A stretch of DNA of 64,000 bases from Roseomonas sp. KE0001 (GTDB lineage: Bacteria > Pseudomonadota > Alphaproteobacteria > Acetobacterales > Acetobacteraceae). The stretch spans positions 310,001 to 374,000 of the forward strand of contig NZ_RCVQ01000001.1 of NCBI RefSeq assembly GCF_016107285.1, read 5' to 3'. The notes under the pieces are model-generated. The model made no database searches and had not been told where the DNA came from. It was given only the letters and a program-made list of their open reading frames with translations. A program made the translations under genes and the position numbers. This document shows positions 53,798-62,966 of this stretch, piece after piece (within the stretch, counting starts at the first letter, position 1; every line of letters starts with the position of its first letter).

Positions 53798-53848
53798 GGC
53801 GGGCGTTCCTGAGGCAAGCGTTCCTGAGGCGAGCGTTCCTGAAGGCGG
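53789..53848. repeat. 15-bp tandem repeat spanning the esterase stop codon
   Basis: Four 15-bp units of CGTTCCTGAGGCnnG type (53789-53803, 53804-53818, 53819-53833, 53834-53848). The first unit contains the last two sense codons and the TGA stop of the esterase gene. Each further unit repeats the same in-frame stop, so the array lies in the 3' untranslated region, just before a terminator. Confidence 0.85.
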
Positions 53849-53849
53849 G

Positions 53850-53869
53850 GAGGGGGCCGGCGGGCCCCC

Positions 53870-53871
<2 letters not shown>
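53850..53871. terminator. Bidirectional terminator, esterase / hemB
   Basis: GAGGGGGCC (53850-53858) pairs perfectly with GGCCCCCTC (53863-53871) around a GGCG tetraloop. It lies between converging genes and overlaps the hemB stop codon (53870-53872). There is no T-tract, but the 9-bp GC stem is strong. Confidence 0.55.
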
Positions 53872-55187
<1,316 letters not shown>

Positions 55188-55673
55188 ATGAATCCGGCCG
55201 AGACCCCCATCGCCATCGGCGCCGACCATGCCGGCGTCGCCCTGAAGGACAGCCTGCGCGCCCGGCTTGAGGCGGCGGGTCATCCCGTGCTGGATTTCGG
55301 CACGCAGGGTGAGGCCAGCGTGGACTATCCGGACTTCGCCCGGCAGGTGGCCGAGGCCGTGGCCCAGAACCGCGCCGTCTTCGGCGTGCTGGTCTGCGGC
55401 ACCGGCATCGGCATGGCGATCGCCGCCAACCGCCACCCCTCGGTCCGCGCCGTGGTGGTGCACGACACGACCGAGGCACGCCTGACCCGCGCCCACAACA
55501 ACGCGAACATCGCCTGCTTCGGCGCCCGCACCATGGGGCCCGAGGTGGTCGCCGACGCGCTGCAGGCCTTTCTCACCACCGCCTATGAGGGTGGCCGGCA
55601 CGACCGCCGCGTCGCCAAGCTCTCCCTTCAGCCGGCCAGTTCCCTGGCCGCCCCCGGGGCCGAGGAGGCCTGA
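55188..55673 (+). CDS. rpiB: Ribose 5-phosphate isomerase B
   Basis: RpiB/LacA-family sugar-phosphate isomerase of the pentose phosphate pathway, 161 residues. [13 protein letters not shown] opens the protein. The catalytic cysteine is in [16 protein letters not shown], and [14 protein letters not shown] follows. It lies 5 bp before glyA and is the first gene of a long plus-strand run. The rpiB-glyA pair is widespread in alphaproteobacteria. Confidence 0.96.
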   Translation: MNPAETPIAIGADHAGVALKDSLRARLEAAGHPVLDFGTQGEASVDYPDFARQVAEAVAQNRAVFGVLVCGTGIGMAIAANRHPSVRAVVVHDTTEARLTRAHNNANIACFGARTMGPEVVADALQAFLTTAYEGGRHDRRVAKLSLQPASSLAAPGAEEA

Positions 55674-55678
55674 CGCCG

Positions 55679-56974
55679 ATGACCGACCTCGCCGCCGCCA
55701 GCCGCTTCTTCGCCGCCCCGCTCGCCGAGGCCGATCCCGAGATCGCCGGGCTGATCGGGCGTGAGCTGACCCGCCAGCAGGACGGGATCGAGCTGATCGC
55801 TTCCGAGAACATCGTCTCCCGCGCGGTGCTGGAGGCCCAGGGCTCGATCCTCACCAACAAGTACGCCGAGGGCCTGCCCGGCCGCCGCTACTATGGCGGC
55901 TGCGAGTTCGTCGACGAGATCGAGACCCTCGCCATCGAGCGCGCGAAGCGGCTGTTCGGCTGCGGCTTCGCCAATGTGCAGCCGCATTCCGGCGCCCAGG
56001 CGAACATGGCGGTGTTCTTCGCCCTGATGCAGCCGGGCGACACCTTCATGGGCCTCGACCTCGCCGCCGGCGGCCATCTGACGCATGGCTCGCACGTCAA
56101 CTATTCGGGCAAGTGGTTCAAGGTCGCCCCCTATACGGTGAACCGCGAGAGCGGCCGCATCGAGATGGAGGAGGTGGCGCGCATCGCGCGCGAAAGCCGG
56201 CCGAAGCTGATCGTCGCCGGCGGCTCCGCCTATGCCCGCGCCTGGGATTTCGCCCGCTTCCGCCAGATCGCGGACGAGGTGGGCGCGCTCTTCATGGTGG
56301 ACATGGCGCATTTCGCCGGCCTGGTGGCCGGCGGCGCGCATGACAGCCCCTTCCCGCATGCCCATGTGGTGACCACCACCACCCACAAGACGCTGCGCGG
56401 GCCCCGTGGCGGCATGATCCTGACCAATGACGAGGCGCTGGCGAAGAAGCTGAACAGCGCCGTCTTCCCCGGCCTGCAGGGCGGGCCGCTGGAGCATGTC
56501 GTCGCCGCCAAGGCGGTGGCCTTCGGCGAGGCGCTGCGCCCCGATTTCCGCGCCTATGCCAAGGCGGTGGTGGCCAATGCGCAGGCGCTGGCGGAGGAGC
56601 TGATGGCGCAGGGCGCCGGCATCGTCACCGGCGGCACCGACAACCACCTGATGCTGGTTGATCTCCGCCCGCTGGCGCTGACCGGCCGCGCGGCCGAGGC
56701 GGCGCTGGGCCGCGCCCACCTGACCTGCAACAAGAACGCCATCCCCTTCGACCCCGAGAAGCCGGCGGTCACCTCCGGCATCCGCCTCGGCAGCCCGGCC
56801 GGCACCACGCGCGGCCTCGGCGAGGCGGAGTTCCGCGAGATCGGCCGGCTGATCGGCAAGGTGCTGACGGGCCTCTCCCGCAGCAACGATCCCGAAGGCA
56901 ATACCGCGATCGAGCGCGAGGTGGGCGAGCAGGTGCGCGCGCTCTGCGAGCGCTTCCCGATCTACCGGGGCTGA
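55679..56974 (+). CDS. glyA: Serine hydroxymethyltransferase
   Basis: PLP enzyme interconverting serine and glycine with transfer of a one-carbon unit to tetrahydrofolate. It has 431 residues. The PLP lysine is in [53 protein letters not shown] and the SGAQANMAV loop are conserved. It follows rpiB and precedes nrdR, a conserved order. Confidence 0.98.
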   Translation: MTDLAAASRFFAAPLAEADPEIAGLIGRELTRQQDGIELIASENIVSRAVLEAQGSILTNKYAEGLPGRRYYGGCEFVDEIETLAIERAKRLFGCGFANVQPHSGAQANMAVFFALMQPGDTFMGLDLAAGGHLTHGSHVNYSGKWFKVAPYTVNRESGRIEMEEVARIARESRPKLIVAGGSAYARAWDFARFRQIADEVGALFMVDMAHFAGLVAGGAHDSPFPHAHVVTTTTHKTLRGPRGGMILTNDEALAKKLNSAVFPGLQGGPLEHVVAAKAVAFGEALRPDFRAYAKAVVANAQALAEELMAQGAGIVTGGTDNHLMLVDLRPLALTGRAAEAALGRAHLTCNKNAIPFDPEKPAVTSGIRLGSPAGTTRGLGEAEFREIGRLIGKVLTGLSRSNDPEGNTAIEREVGEQVRALCERFPIYRG

Positions 56975-56998
56975 GCGGGCGGGGCGGGGAGCCGGGCC

Positions 56999-57457
56999 AT
57001 GCGCTGTCCCTTCTGCGGCAGCGAGGACACGCAGGTGAAGGACAGCCGCCCGGCCGATGACGGCGCGGCGATCCGGCGCCGCCGCTCCTGCCCCTCCTGC
57101 GGTGCCCGCTTCACCACCTTCGAGCGCGTGACGCTGCGCGAGCTGACGGTGGTGAAGTCCGATCAGCGCCGCGCTCCCTTCGACCGGGACAAGCTCGCCC
57201 GCTCCATCCGGGTCGCGCTGCGCAAGCGCCCCGTGGACGAGGACCGGGTGGAGAAGATTGTCAACGGCATCCAGCGCCGCCTGGAAGCGGAGGGCGAGAG
57301 CGAGATCACCAGCCGCGCCATCGGCGAGATGGTGATGGACACGCTCAAGGAACTCGACCAGGTGGCCTATGTGCGCTTCGCCTCGGTCTATCGCAATTTC
57401 GGCGAGGCGAAGGACTTCCAGGCCTTCCTGGGCTCGCTGGACGACAAGAAGGGTTAA
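56999..57457 (+). CDS. nrdR: Transcriptional repressor NrdR
   Basis: Zinc and ATP-cone repressor of ribonucleotide reductase genes, 152 residues. The zinc ribbon is [17 protein letters not shown] with [14 protein letters not shown] (four cysteines). The ATP cone starts [16 protein letters not shown]. It is 24 bp after glyA. Its targets (nrd genes) are not in this window. Confidence 0.98.
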   Translation: MRCPFCGSEDTQVKDSRPADDGAAIRRRRSCPSCGARFTTFERVTLRELTVVKSDQRRAPFDRDKLARSIRVALRKRPVDEDRVEKIVNGIQRRLEAEGESEITSRAIGEMVMDTLKELDQVAYVRFASVYRNFGEAKDFQAFLGSLDDKKG

Positions 57458-57464
57458 GCCGCCA

Positions 57465-58040
57465 ATGGTCAGGCTGTTTCATCCCGCGGCGCTGGCCGCC
57501 GGGGCCGGCACGCCGTTCCCGGCGACGCGCGCGCCGGTCCGCATGGCGGGCATCGCCGACCGCCCGGCCCTGGCCGCGCTGGCCTTCGCCGCCTTCAGCC
57601 AGGGGCCGGCGCTGCTGCCGGCCGGCGCGCGCGGCCAGATCGACGCGGCCCGCTTCTCGGCCCTGTTCTCCGCCACCGGCCCGTTGCTGGTGGCCGAGAT
57701 CGGCGATGTGCCCCTGGGCTGCGCCCTGGCCGAGGAGCCGCCGGAGGGCGGCGATGCGGGCGCGGTCGCGCGGCTGACCGGCCTCTGGGTGGCGCCGCAG
57801 GCCATGGGGCAGGGGGTCGGCTCCACCCTGCTGGCGGCGATGGAGGAGCTGCTGGCCCTGGAGGGTGCGGCGACGTTGCGCGTGCGGGTGCCGAGCGGGC
57901 ATCTGCGCGCCCTCGGCCTGTTCCGCCGCCGTGGTTATGTCATGCAGGCGGCCGGCCAGCGGGCCGAGGCGGTCTCGGGCATGCCGCTGCCGCACACCAT
58001 GATGGCGAAGCGGCTGCCCGCCCTCGCCCAGGTGGCATGA
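57465..58040 (+). CDS. GNAT-family N-acetyltransferase
   Basis: 191 residues. The GNAT core is recognisable by LTGLWVAPQAMGQGVGSTLLAAMEELL, which contains the acetyl-CoA loop (QGVGS), and the later LGLFRRRGYVM strand. The substrate is unknown. It sits between nrdR (7 bp) and ribD, with which its stop overlaps as ATGA (58037-58040). It is therefore translated with the riboflavin genes, though a link to riboflavin is not established. Confidence 0.85.
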   Translation: MVRLFHPAALAAGAGTPFPATRAPVRMAGIADRPALAALAFAAFSQGPALLPAGARGQIDAARFSALFSATGPLLVAEIGDVPLGCALAEEPPEGGDAGAVARLTGLWVAPQAMGQGVGSTLLAAMEELLALEGAATLRVRVPSGHLRALGLFRRRGYVMQAAGQRAEAVSGMPLPHTMMAKRLPALAQVA

Positions 58041-59164
58041 GCCACGCCGGGCCCCCATCCGCGGCGCAGGACGTGGCGCAGATGCGCGCCGCGCTGGCGC
58101 TCGCCGCCCGGGGCCTGGGCAACACCTGGCCGAATCCCGCCGTCGGCTGCGTCATCGTGAAGGAGGGCGTGGTGGTCGGCCGGGGCTGGACCGCGCCGGG
58201 AGGCCGCCCGCATGCCGAGACCGAGGCGTTGCGCCGGGCCGGCGCGGCGGCGCGCGGCGCCACCGCCTATGTCACGCTGGAGCCCTGCTGCCACTGGGGC
58301 CGCACCCCGCCCTGCGCCGATGCGCTGATCGCCGCCGGGGTGGCGCGCGTCGTCGTCGCCATGCAGGACCCCGATCCGCGCGTCGATGGCGCCGGGCTGC
58401 GGCGGCTGCGCGAGGCCGGCATCGCCGTCGCGTCCGGGGTGCTGGAGGCCGAGGCGCGGGCGCTGAACGCCGGTTTCCTGAAGCGCCTGGCGAGCGGCCT
58501 GCCGCTGCTGACGCTGAAGCTCGCCACGACGCTGGATGGCCGTATCGCCACGCGGGCGGGCGAGAGCCAGTGGATCACCGGCCCGGCGGCGCGGCGCGCC
58601 GCCCATGCGCTGCGCGGCCGGCACGACGCGGTGCTGGTCGGCAGCGGCACGGCGCTCGCCGACGATCCCGACCTGACCTGCCGCCTGCCGGGCTTCGCGC
58701 CGGTGCCGACGGTGCGCGTGGTGGCCGATGCGCGGCTGCGGCTCGCCCCCTCGGCGCGGCTGTTCCGCAACCCCGCCCCGGTCTGGATCGCCACGCGGCC
58801 CGGCCATGACGAGGCGCGGCTGGCGCCGTTGCGCCAGGCGGGCGCCGCGATCCTGGAGGTTCCGGCGGCCGGGGCGGGGGAGGGGCTCGACGCCGCGGCC
58901 CTGCTGCGCGCCCTGGCGGCGCAGGGGCTGACCCGCGTGCTGTCCGAGGGCGGCGCCGGCCTCGCCGCCGCCCTGCTGCGCGCCGGGCTGGTGGACCGGC
59001 TGGCCTGGTTCCACGCCCCCGCCATCCTGGGCGGCGACGGCCGCCCGGCCGCGGAGGCGCTGCCATTGGCGCGGCTGGCCGAGATGCCCAGATACCGCCG
59101 CATCGCCCTGGAGGAGCTGGGGCCGGATCTGTTGAGCGAGTTCACCAGCGCGGGAGCGGCCTGA
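58037..59164 (+). CDS. ribD: Bifunctional riboflavin deaminase/reductase RibD
   Basis: Carries out the second and third steps of riboflavin synthesis, 375 residues. The N-terminal zinc deaminase domain has PHAETEALRRAG and YVTLEPCCHWGRTPPCADAL. The C-terminal NADPH reductase domain begins LPLLTLKLATTLDGRIAT with ESQWITGPAAR. It is coupled to the upstream GNAT gene by overlap and is followed by ribE with no gap. Confidence 0.96.
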   Translation: MSHAGPPSAAQDVAQMRAALALAARGLGNTWPNPAVGCVIVKEGVVVGRGWTAPGGRPHAETEALRRAGAAARGATAYVTLEPCCHWGRTPPCADALIAAGVARVVVAMQDPDPRVDGAGLRRLREAGIAVASGVLEAEARALNAGFLKRLASGLPLLTLKLATTLDGRIATRAGESQWITGPAARRAAHALRGRHDAVLVGSGTALADDPDLTCRLPGFAPVPTVRVVADARLRLAPSARLFRNPAPVWIATRPGHDEARLAPLRQAGAAILEVPAAGAGEGLDAAALLRALAAQGLTRVLSEGGAGLAAALLRAGLVDRLAWFHAPAILGGDGRPAAEALPLARLAEMPRYRRIALEELGPDLLSEFTSAGAA

Positions 59165-59782
59165 ATGTTCACCGGCATCATCACCGCCGTCGGCACCGTC
59201 GCGGGCCTGGAGCCGATCGGCGCCGGCCAGGACATGCGCCTCCTGATCGAGACGCCGGGGGGCTGGCTGGAGGGGGCGGCGATCGGCGCCTCGATCGCCT
59301 GCTCGGGCTGCTGCCTGACCGTTGTGGCGCTGGCGGCCGACCGTTTCACCGTCGAGGTCTCGGGCGAGACCCTGTCGCGGACCACGCTCGGAAGCTGGGC
59401 CGAGGGCAGCCGGATCAACCTGGAGCGGGCGCTGCGCATGGGCGACGAGATGGGCGGCCACGTCGTCTCCGGCCATGTCGATGGCGTGGCCGAGATGCTC
59501 TCCGTCACGCCGGAGAACGGCTCGCTGCGATGCCTGTTCCAGTTGCCGCCGGAGTTGGCCCGCTTCGTCGCGCCCAAGGGCAGCGTGACCGTGGAGGGCG
59601 TCTCCCTCACCGTCAACGAGGTCGAGGGCGCGCGCTTCGGCGTCAACCTGATCCCGCACACCGCCGCCGTCACCACGCTGGGCGACCTCCGGCCGGGAGA
59701 TGCGGTGAATATCGAGATCGACATGCTGGCCCGCTACGTGGCGCGGCTCAGGCAGTTCAATGTGGCGGAGTTCGAGGCATGA
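59165..59782 (+). CDS. ribE: Riboflavin synthase alpha subunit
   Basis: Dismutates two 6,7-dimethyl-8-ribityllumazine molecules to riboflavin. It has 205 residues with two homologous beta-barrel repeats: MFTGIITAVG...GCCLTVV and GGHVVSGHVDGVAE...GVSLTVNEVEG. The start directly follows the ribD stop. The stop overlaps the next gene's start as ATGA (59779-59782). Confidence 0.97.
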   Translation: MFTGIITAVGTVAGLEPIGAGQDMRLLIETPGGWLEGAAIGASIACSGCCLTVVALAADRFTVEVSGETLSRTTLGSWAEGSRINLERALRMGDEMGGHVVSGHVDGVAEMLSVTPENGSLRCLFQLPPELARFVAPKGSVTVEGVSLTVNEVEGARFGVNLIPHTAAVTTLGDLRPGDAVNIEIDMLARYVARLRQFNVAEFEA

Positions 59783-60906
59783 CCGTCCTGACCAACCGGA
59801 CCTCCTACGCGGAGTTTCTCAGCCCGACCGAGGAGCTGCTGGAGGAGGCCCGGCGCGGCCGCATGTTCATCCTGGTCGATGACGAGGATCGCGAGAACGA
59901 GGGCGACCTCGTCATCCCCGCCCAGTTCGCCACGCCGGATGCGATCAACTTCATGGCCCGCCACGCGCGCGGCCTGATCTGTCTCGCCATGACCAAGGCA
60001 CGGGTCGAGCAGCTCGGCCTGCCGCTGATGGCGCAGAGCAACGGCACGCGGCACCAGACCGCCTTCACCGTCTCGATCGAGGCGCGGGAAGGGGTCACCA
60101 CCGGCATCTCCGCCGCCGACCGCGCCCGCACCGTCGCCGTCGCCATCAACCCGGAATCGCGGCAGGAGGATATCGTCACGCCGGGGCACGTCTTCCCGCT
60201 GGTCGCGCGCGAGGGCGGCACGCTGGTGCGCGCCGGCCATACCGAGGCGGCGGTGGACTTCGCCCGCATGGCCGGGCTCAACCCCTCGGGCGTGATCTGC
60301 GAGATCATGAACGAGGACGGCACCATGGCCCGGCTGCCGGACCTGGTCAGCTTCGCCCAGCATCACGGCCTCAAGCTCGGCACCATCGCCGACCTGATCG
60401 CGCATCGCCGCCGCACCGAGCGGCTGGTGACGCGGATCGAGGAGGGCGTGCTGCCGGACGCCTCCGGCCGGGGCGAGTGGCGTCTGCACGTCTATGCGAA
60501 CAAGCTCGAATACGGCGAGCATATCGCGCTGGTGAAGGGCGATGTCGCGCGCGGCGGCCCGGTTCTGGTGCGCATGCATGCCGTCAACGTGCTGTCCGAC
60601 CTGCTCGGCACCGCCGGTCCGCATGACCTGCAACGCTCCATGGCCGAGATCGCCGCCGCCGGACGGGGCGTCGTGGTGATGATCCGCGACGTCAAGCCGA
60701 CGGCGATCTCGGAGCGCGTCCGCGCCGGGCGCGACCGCACCGCGCCGCCGGAGCTGCGCGACTATGGCATCGGCGCGCAGATCCTGGCCGATCTCGGCGT
60801 CCGCGAGATGATCCTGCTCTCCAACCATCCGCGGCCCATCGTCGGTCTCGAAGGCTATGGCCTGACCGTGGCCGAGACCCGCCGCATCGAGGACAGCGTC
60901 CCATGA
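59779..60906 (+). CDS. ribB: 3,4-dihydroxy-2-butanone-4-phosphate synthase with degenerate GTP cyclohydrolase II domain
   Basis: 375 residues. The N-terminal domain (about 1-205) is an intact DHBP synthase: DDEDRENEGD (34-43), THGL-type region as MARHARGLICLAM, and RAGHTEAAVDFARMAG. The C-terminal domain aligns with GTP cyclohydrolase II (KLEYGEHIALVKGDV) but lacks the zinc cysteines. Where RibA has HSECLTGD then CDCG, this has HAVNVLSD then LGTAGPHD. It matches the RibBX type known in proteobacteria, so a separate ribA should exist elsewhere. It overlaps ribE and ribH by 4 bp each. Confidence 0.93.
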   Translation: MTVLTNRTSYAEFLSPTEELLEEARRGRMFILVDDEDRENEGDLVIPAQFATPDAINFMARHARGLICLAMTKARVEQLGLPLMAQSNGTRHQTAFTVSIEAREGVTTGISAADRARTVAVAINPESRQEDIVTPGHVFPLVAREGGTLVRAGHTEAAVDFARMAGLNPSGVICEIMNEDGTMARLPDLVSFAQHHGLKLGTIADLIAHRRRTERLVTRIEEGVLPDASGRGEWRLHVYANKLEYGEHIALVKGDVARGGPVLVRMHAVNVLSDLLGTAGPHDLQRSMAEIAAAGRGVVVMIRDVKPTAISERVRAGRDRTAPPELRDYGIGAQILADLGVREMILLSNHPRPIVGLEGYGLTVAETRRIEDSVP

Positions 60907-61382
60907 GCACCGTCGACGCGCCGGAGCGCGCCACCCCCGTCATTCCCGGCCCGGCGCCGCGGATCCTGCTGATCCAGGCGCCCTACTACGCCGGCGTCTG
61001 CGCCGGCATGCGGCGCGGCGCCGAGCGGGTGCTGGCCGAGGCCGCCGCCTCGCTGCAGGTGGTCGATGTGGCCGGCGCCTTCGAACTGCCCGCCGCGCTG
61101 CGCATGGCCATCCGCCAGGGCGGCTGGGACGGCTATCTGCTGCATGGCTGCGTGGTGAAGGGCGAGACCGACCACTATCAGTTCATCTGCGAGGCCGTGT
61201 GCCAGGGCGTGATGGACATCAGCGGCGAGACCGGGGTGCCGCTCGGCTTCGGCCTCCTGACGGTCGAGACCCTGGCCCAGGCCGAGGCGCGCAGCGCCGA
61301 TGACCGGCACAACAAGGGCGCCGAGGCGGCGCAGGCCCTGCTGGGCCAGATCGCCCTGGCGCGGAAGTGGAACACGCGATGA
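60903..61382 (+). CDS. ribH: 6,7-dimethyl-8-ribityllumazine synthase
   Basis: Penultimate riboflavin enzyme, 159 residues. The AGAFELPAALRMAI segment and the catalytic histidine in GCVVKGETDHYQFIC are present, then VPLGFGLLTVETLAQAEAR with the expected phosphate-binding region. It overlaps the upstream ribB (60903-60906) and the downstream nusB (61379-61382) by ATGA. Confidence 0.97.
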   Translation: MSTVDAPERATPVIPGPAPRILLIQAPYYAGVCAGMRRGAERVLAEAAASLQVVDVAGAFELPAALRMAIRQGGWDGYLLHGCVVKGETDHYQFICEAVCQGVMDISGETGVPLGFGLLTVETLAQAEARSADDRHNKGAEAAQALLGQIALARKWNTR

Positions 61383-61891
61383 CGGCCTCCCCCCCCACGG
61401 CCCGCCCCGCCGGCCGGCGCCCCGCCACCCAGGGGCGCCCGCGCACCGGCTCGCGCGTCGCCGCCATCCAGGCCCTGTTCCAGAGCGAGCAGAGCGGCGA
61501 ATCGGCCGAGACGGTGCTGGACCAGTTCATCCGCCACCGCATCGGCCCCGATGCGGGAGGCTTCGAGGATGGCCGCGTGCCGCTGGCCGACGTGCCGCTC
61601 TTCGCCCAGTTGGTGCGCGGCGTGGCCCGCCAGGGCGAGACGCTGGACGGCATCGTCGCGGGGCATCTGGCGGGCGAATGGACGGTGGCGCGGCTCGATC
61701 CCGTGCTGCGCGCCCTGCTGCGCGCCGCCGCCTTCGAGCTCTCCTCCGGCGCCGAGCCGCCGGCGCGCGTGGTGATCAACGAGTACATGGACATCGCGCA
61801 CGGCTTCTTCAGTGGCGAGGAGCCGCGCTTCGCCAATGGCGTGCTCGATGCCATGGCGCGGCACCTGCGCGCCGGCGAGTTCCAGCGCTGA
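61379..61891 (+). CDS. nusB: Transcription antitermination protein NusB
   Basis: Part of the rRNA antitermination complex; it binds boxA RNA with S10. It has 170 residues, all-helical. RVAAIQALFQSEQSG near the start, DPVLRALLRAAAFEL, and ARVVINEYMDIAHGFF then FANGVLDAMA at the end are family segments. ribH-nusB-thiL is a conserved order. A GC hairpin follows its stop. Confidence 0.96.
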   Translation: MTASPPTARPAGRRPATQGRPRTGSRVAAIQALFQSEQSGESAETVLDQFIRHRIGPDAGGFEDGRVPLADVPLFAQLVRGVARQGETLDGIVAGHLAGEWTVARLDPVLRALLRAAAFELSSGAEPPARVVINEYMDIAHGFFSGEEPRFANGVLDAMARHLRAGEFQR

Positions 61892-61895
61892 GACG

Positions 61896-61922
61896 GCGGG
61901 CGGGGTCGCCGGCCCCGCCCGC
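61896..61922 (+). terminator. Hairpin after nusB
   Basis: A perfect 10-bp stem (GCGGGCGGGG 61896-61905 with CCCCGCCCGC 61913-61922) with a 7-base loop begins 5 bp after nusB. TCTTT follows a few bases later. It could end part of the rib-nusB transcript before thiL. Confidence 0.45.
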
Positions 61923-61964
61923 ACGGGTCTTTCCCCGGAGGGGCGGCGGGGCGAGAATGGCCGC

Positions 61965-62933
61965 ATGACCCTGCCGCCCGAATTCTCCCTCATCGCCCGG
62001 CATTTCCGGCCGCTGGCCGGGCCGGGGGCGCTCGACCTCCTCGACGATGCCGCCGTGCTGGCGCCGCCGCCCGGGCGCGAGCTGGTGCTGGCGGCCGATG
62101 CCATGGTCGAGGGCGTGCACTACCTGCCCGACGATCCGCCCGCGACGCTGGGGCGCAAGCTGCTGCGCACCAACCTCTCCGACCTCGCCGCCATGGGCGC
62201 GGCGCCGCTCGGCTACCTGATGACCCTGGCGCTGCCGAAGGCGCTGCCGGAGGGCTGGCTGGCCGGCTTCTGCGCCGGGCTGGCGGAGGATCAGGAGACC
62301 TTTGCCCTCTCGCTGCTCGGCGGCGATACGGTCTCCATCCCCGGCCCGGCCTGCCTCTCGCTGACCATCCTGGGCCATGTGGCGCCAGGGCGCGCCCTGC
62401 GCCGGACGGGCGCGGCCCCGGGGCAGGAGATCTGGGTCTCGGGCAGCATCGGCGACGGGACGCTGGGGCTCGGCGTGCTGCGCGGGGAGTTCCCCGCCGA
62501 TCCCGGCGGCGTCCTCGCCGGACGCTACAGGCTGCCGCGGCCGCGCCTGGCGCTTGGCCGGTCCCTGGCCGGCCTGGCCAGCGCGGCGATGGATGTCTCG
62601 GACGGGCTGGTGCAGGATCTCGGCCATCTCTGCCGGGCGGCGGGCTGCGGCGCGACGATCGAGGCGGCCGCCGTGCCGCTGTCGGCGGAGGCCTCGGCGC
62701 TGCTGGCGGCGGAGGCCGTGCTCCTGCCGCGCCTGCTGACCGGGGGCGACGACTACGAGCTGCTGTTCGCCGCGCCGGCCGGGGCGGCGCCGGCCATCCT
62801 GGCGGCGGCGGCCGCCGCCGGCACGGCCGTCACGCGCATCGGCCGCTTCCAGGCGGGGGAGGCCAGGGTGGTCGTGCGGGGCGCGGATGGCGGCGTCCTG
62901 CCGCTCGGGCAGGGCGGCTGGAGCCACTTCTGA
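61965..62933 (+). CDS. thiL: Thiamine-monophosphate kinase
   Basis: ATP-dependent kinase making thiamine pyrophosphate from thiamine monophosphate. It has 322 residues. LDLLDDAAVLAPP (metal-binding DD), LAADAMVEGVHY, KLLRTNLSDLAAMGA, SAAMDVSDGLVQDL and LLTGGDDYELLFA are the expected motifs of the PurM-like fold. It follows nusB by 73 bp. Confidence 0.97.
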   Translation: MTLPPEFSLIARHFRPLAGPGALDLLDDAAVLAPPPGRELVLAADAMVEGVHYLPDDPPATLGRKLLRTNLSDLAAMGAAPLGYLMTLALPKALPEGWLAGFCAGLAEDQETFALSLLGGDTVSIPGPACLSLTILGHVAPGRALRRTGAAPGQEIWVSGSIGDGTLGLGVLRGEFPADPGGVLAGRYRLPRPRLALGRSLAGLASAAMDVSDGLVQDLGHLCRAAGCGATIEAAAVPLSAEASALLAAEAVLLPRLLTGGDDYELLFAAPAGAAPAILAAAAAAGTAVTRIGRFQAGEARVVVRGADGGVLPLGQGGWSHF

Positions 62934-62956
62934 GCGGCTAGCCTCCCTGGAGCCGC
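62934..62956. terminator. Hairpin between thiL and the MFS gene
   Basis: GCGGCT (62934-62939) pairs with AGCCGC (62951-62956) around 11 bases, starting right after the thiL stop. A second small stem (CCGCC-TCA-GGCGG) overlaps the stop of the convergent MFS gene. No T-tract; moderate terminator candidate. Confidence 0.35.
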
Positions 62957-62966
62957 GCCGGCCGCC

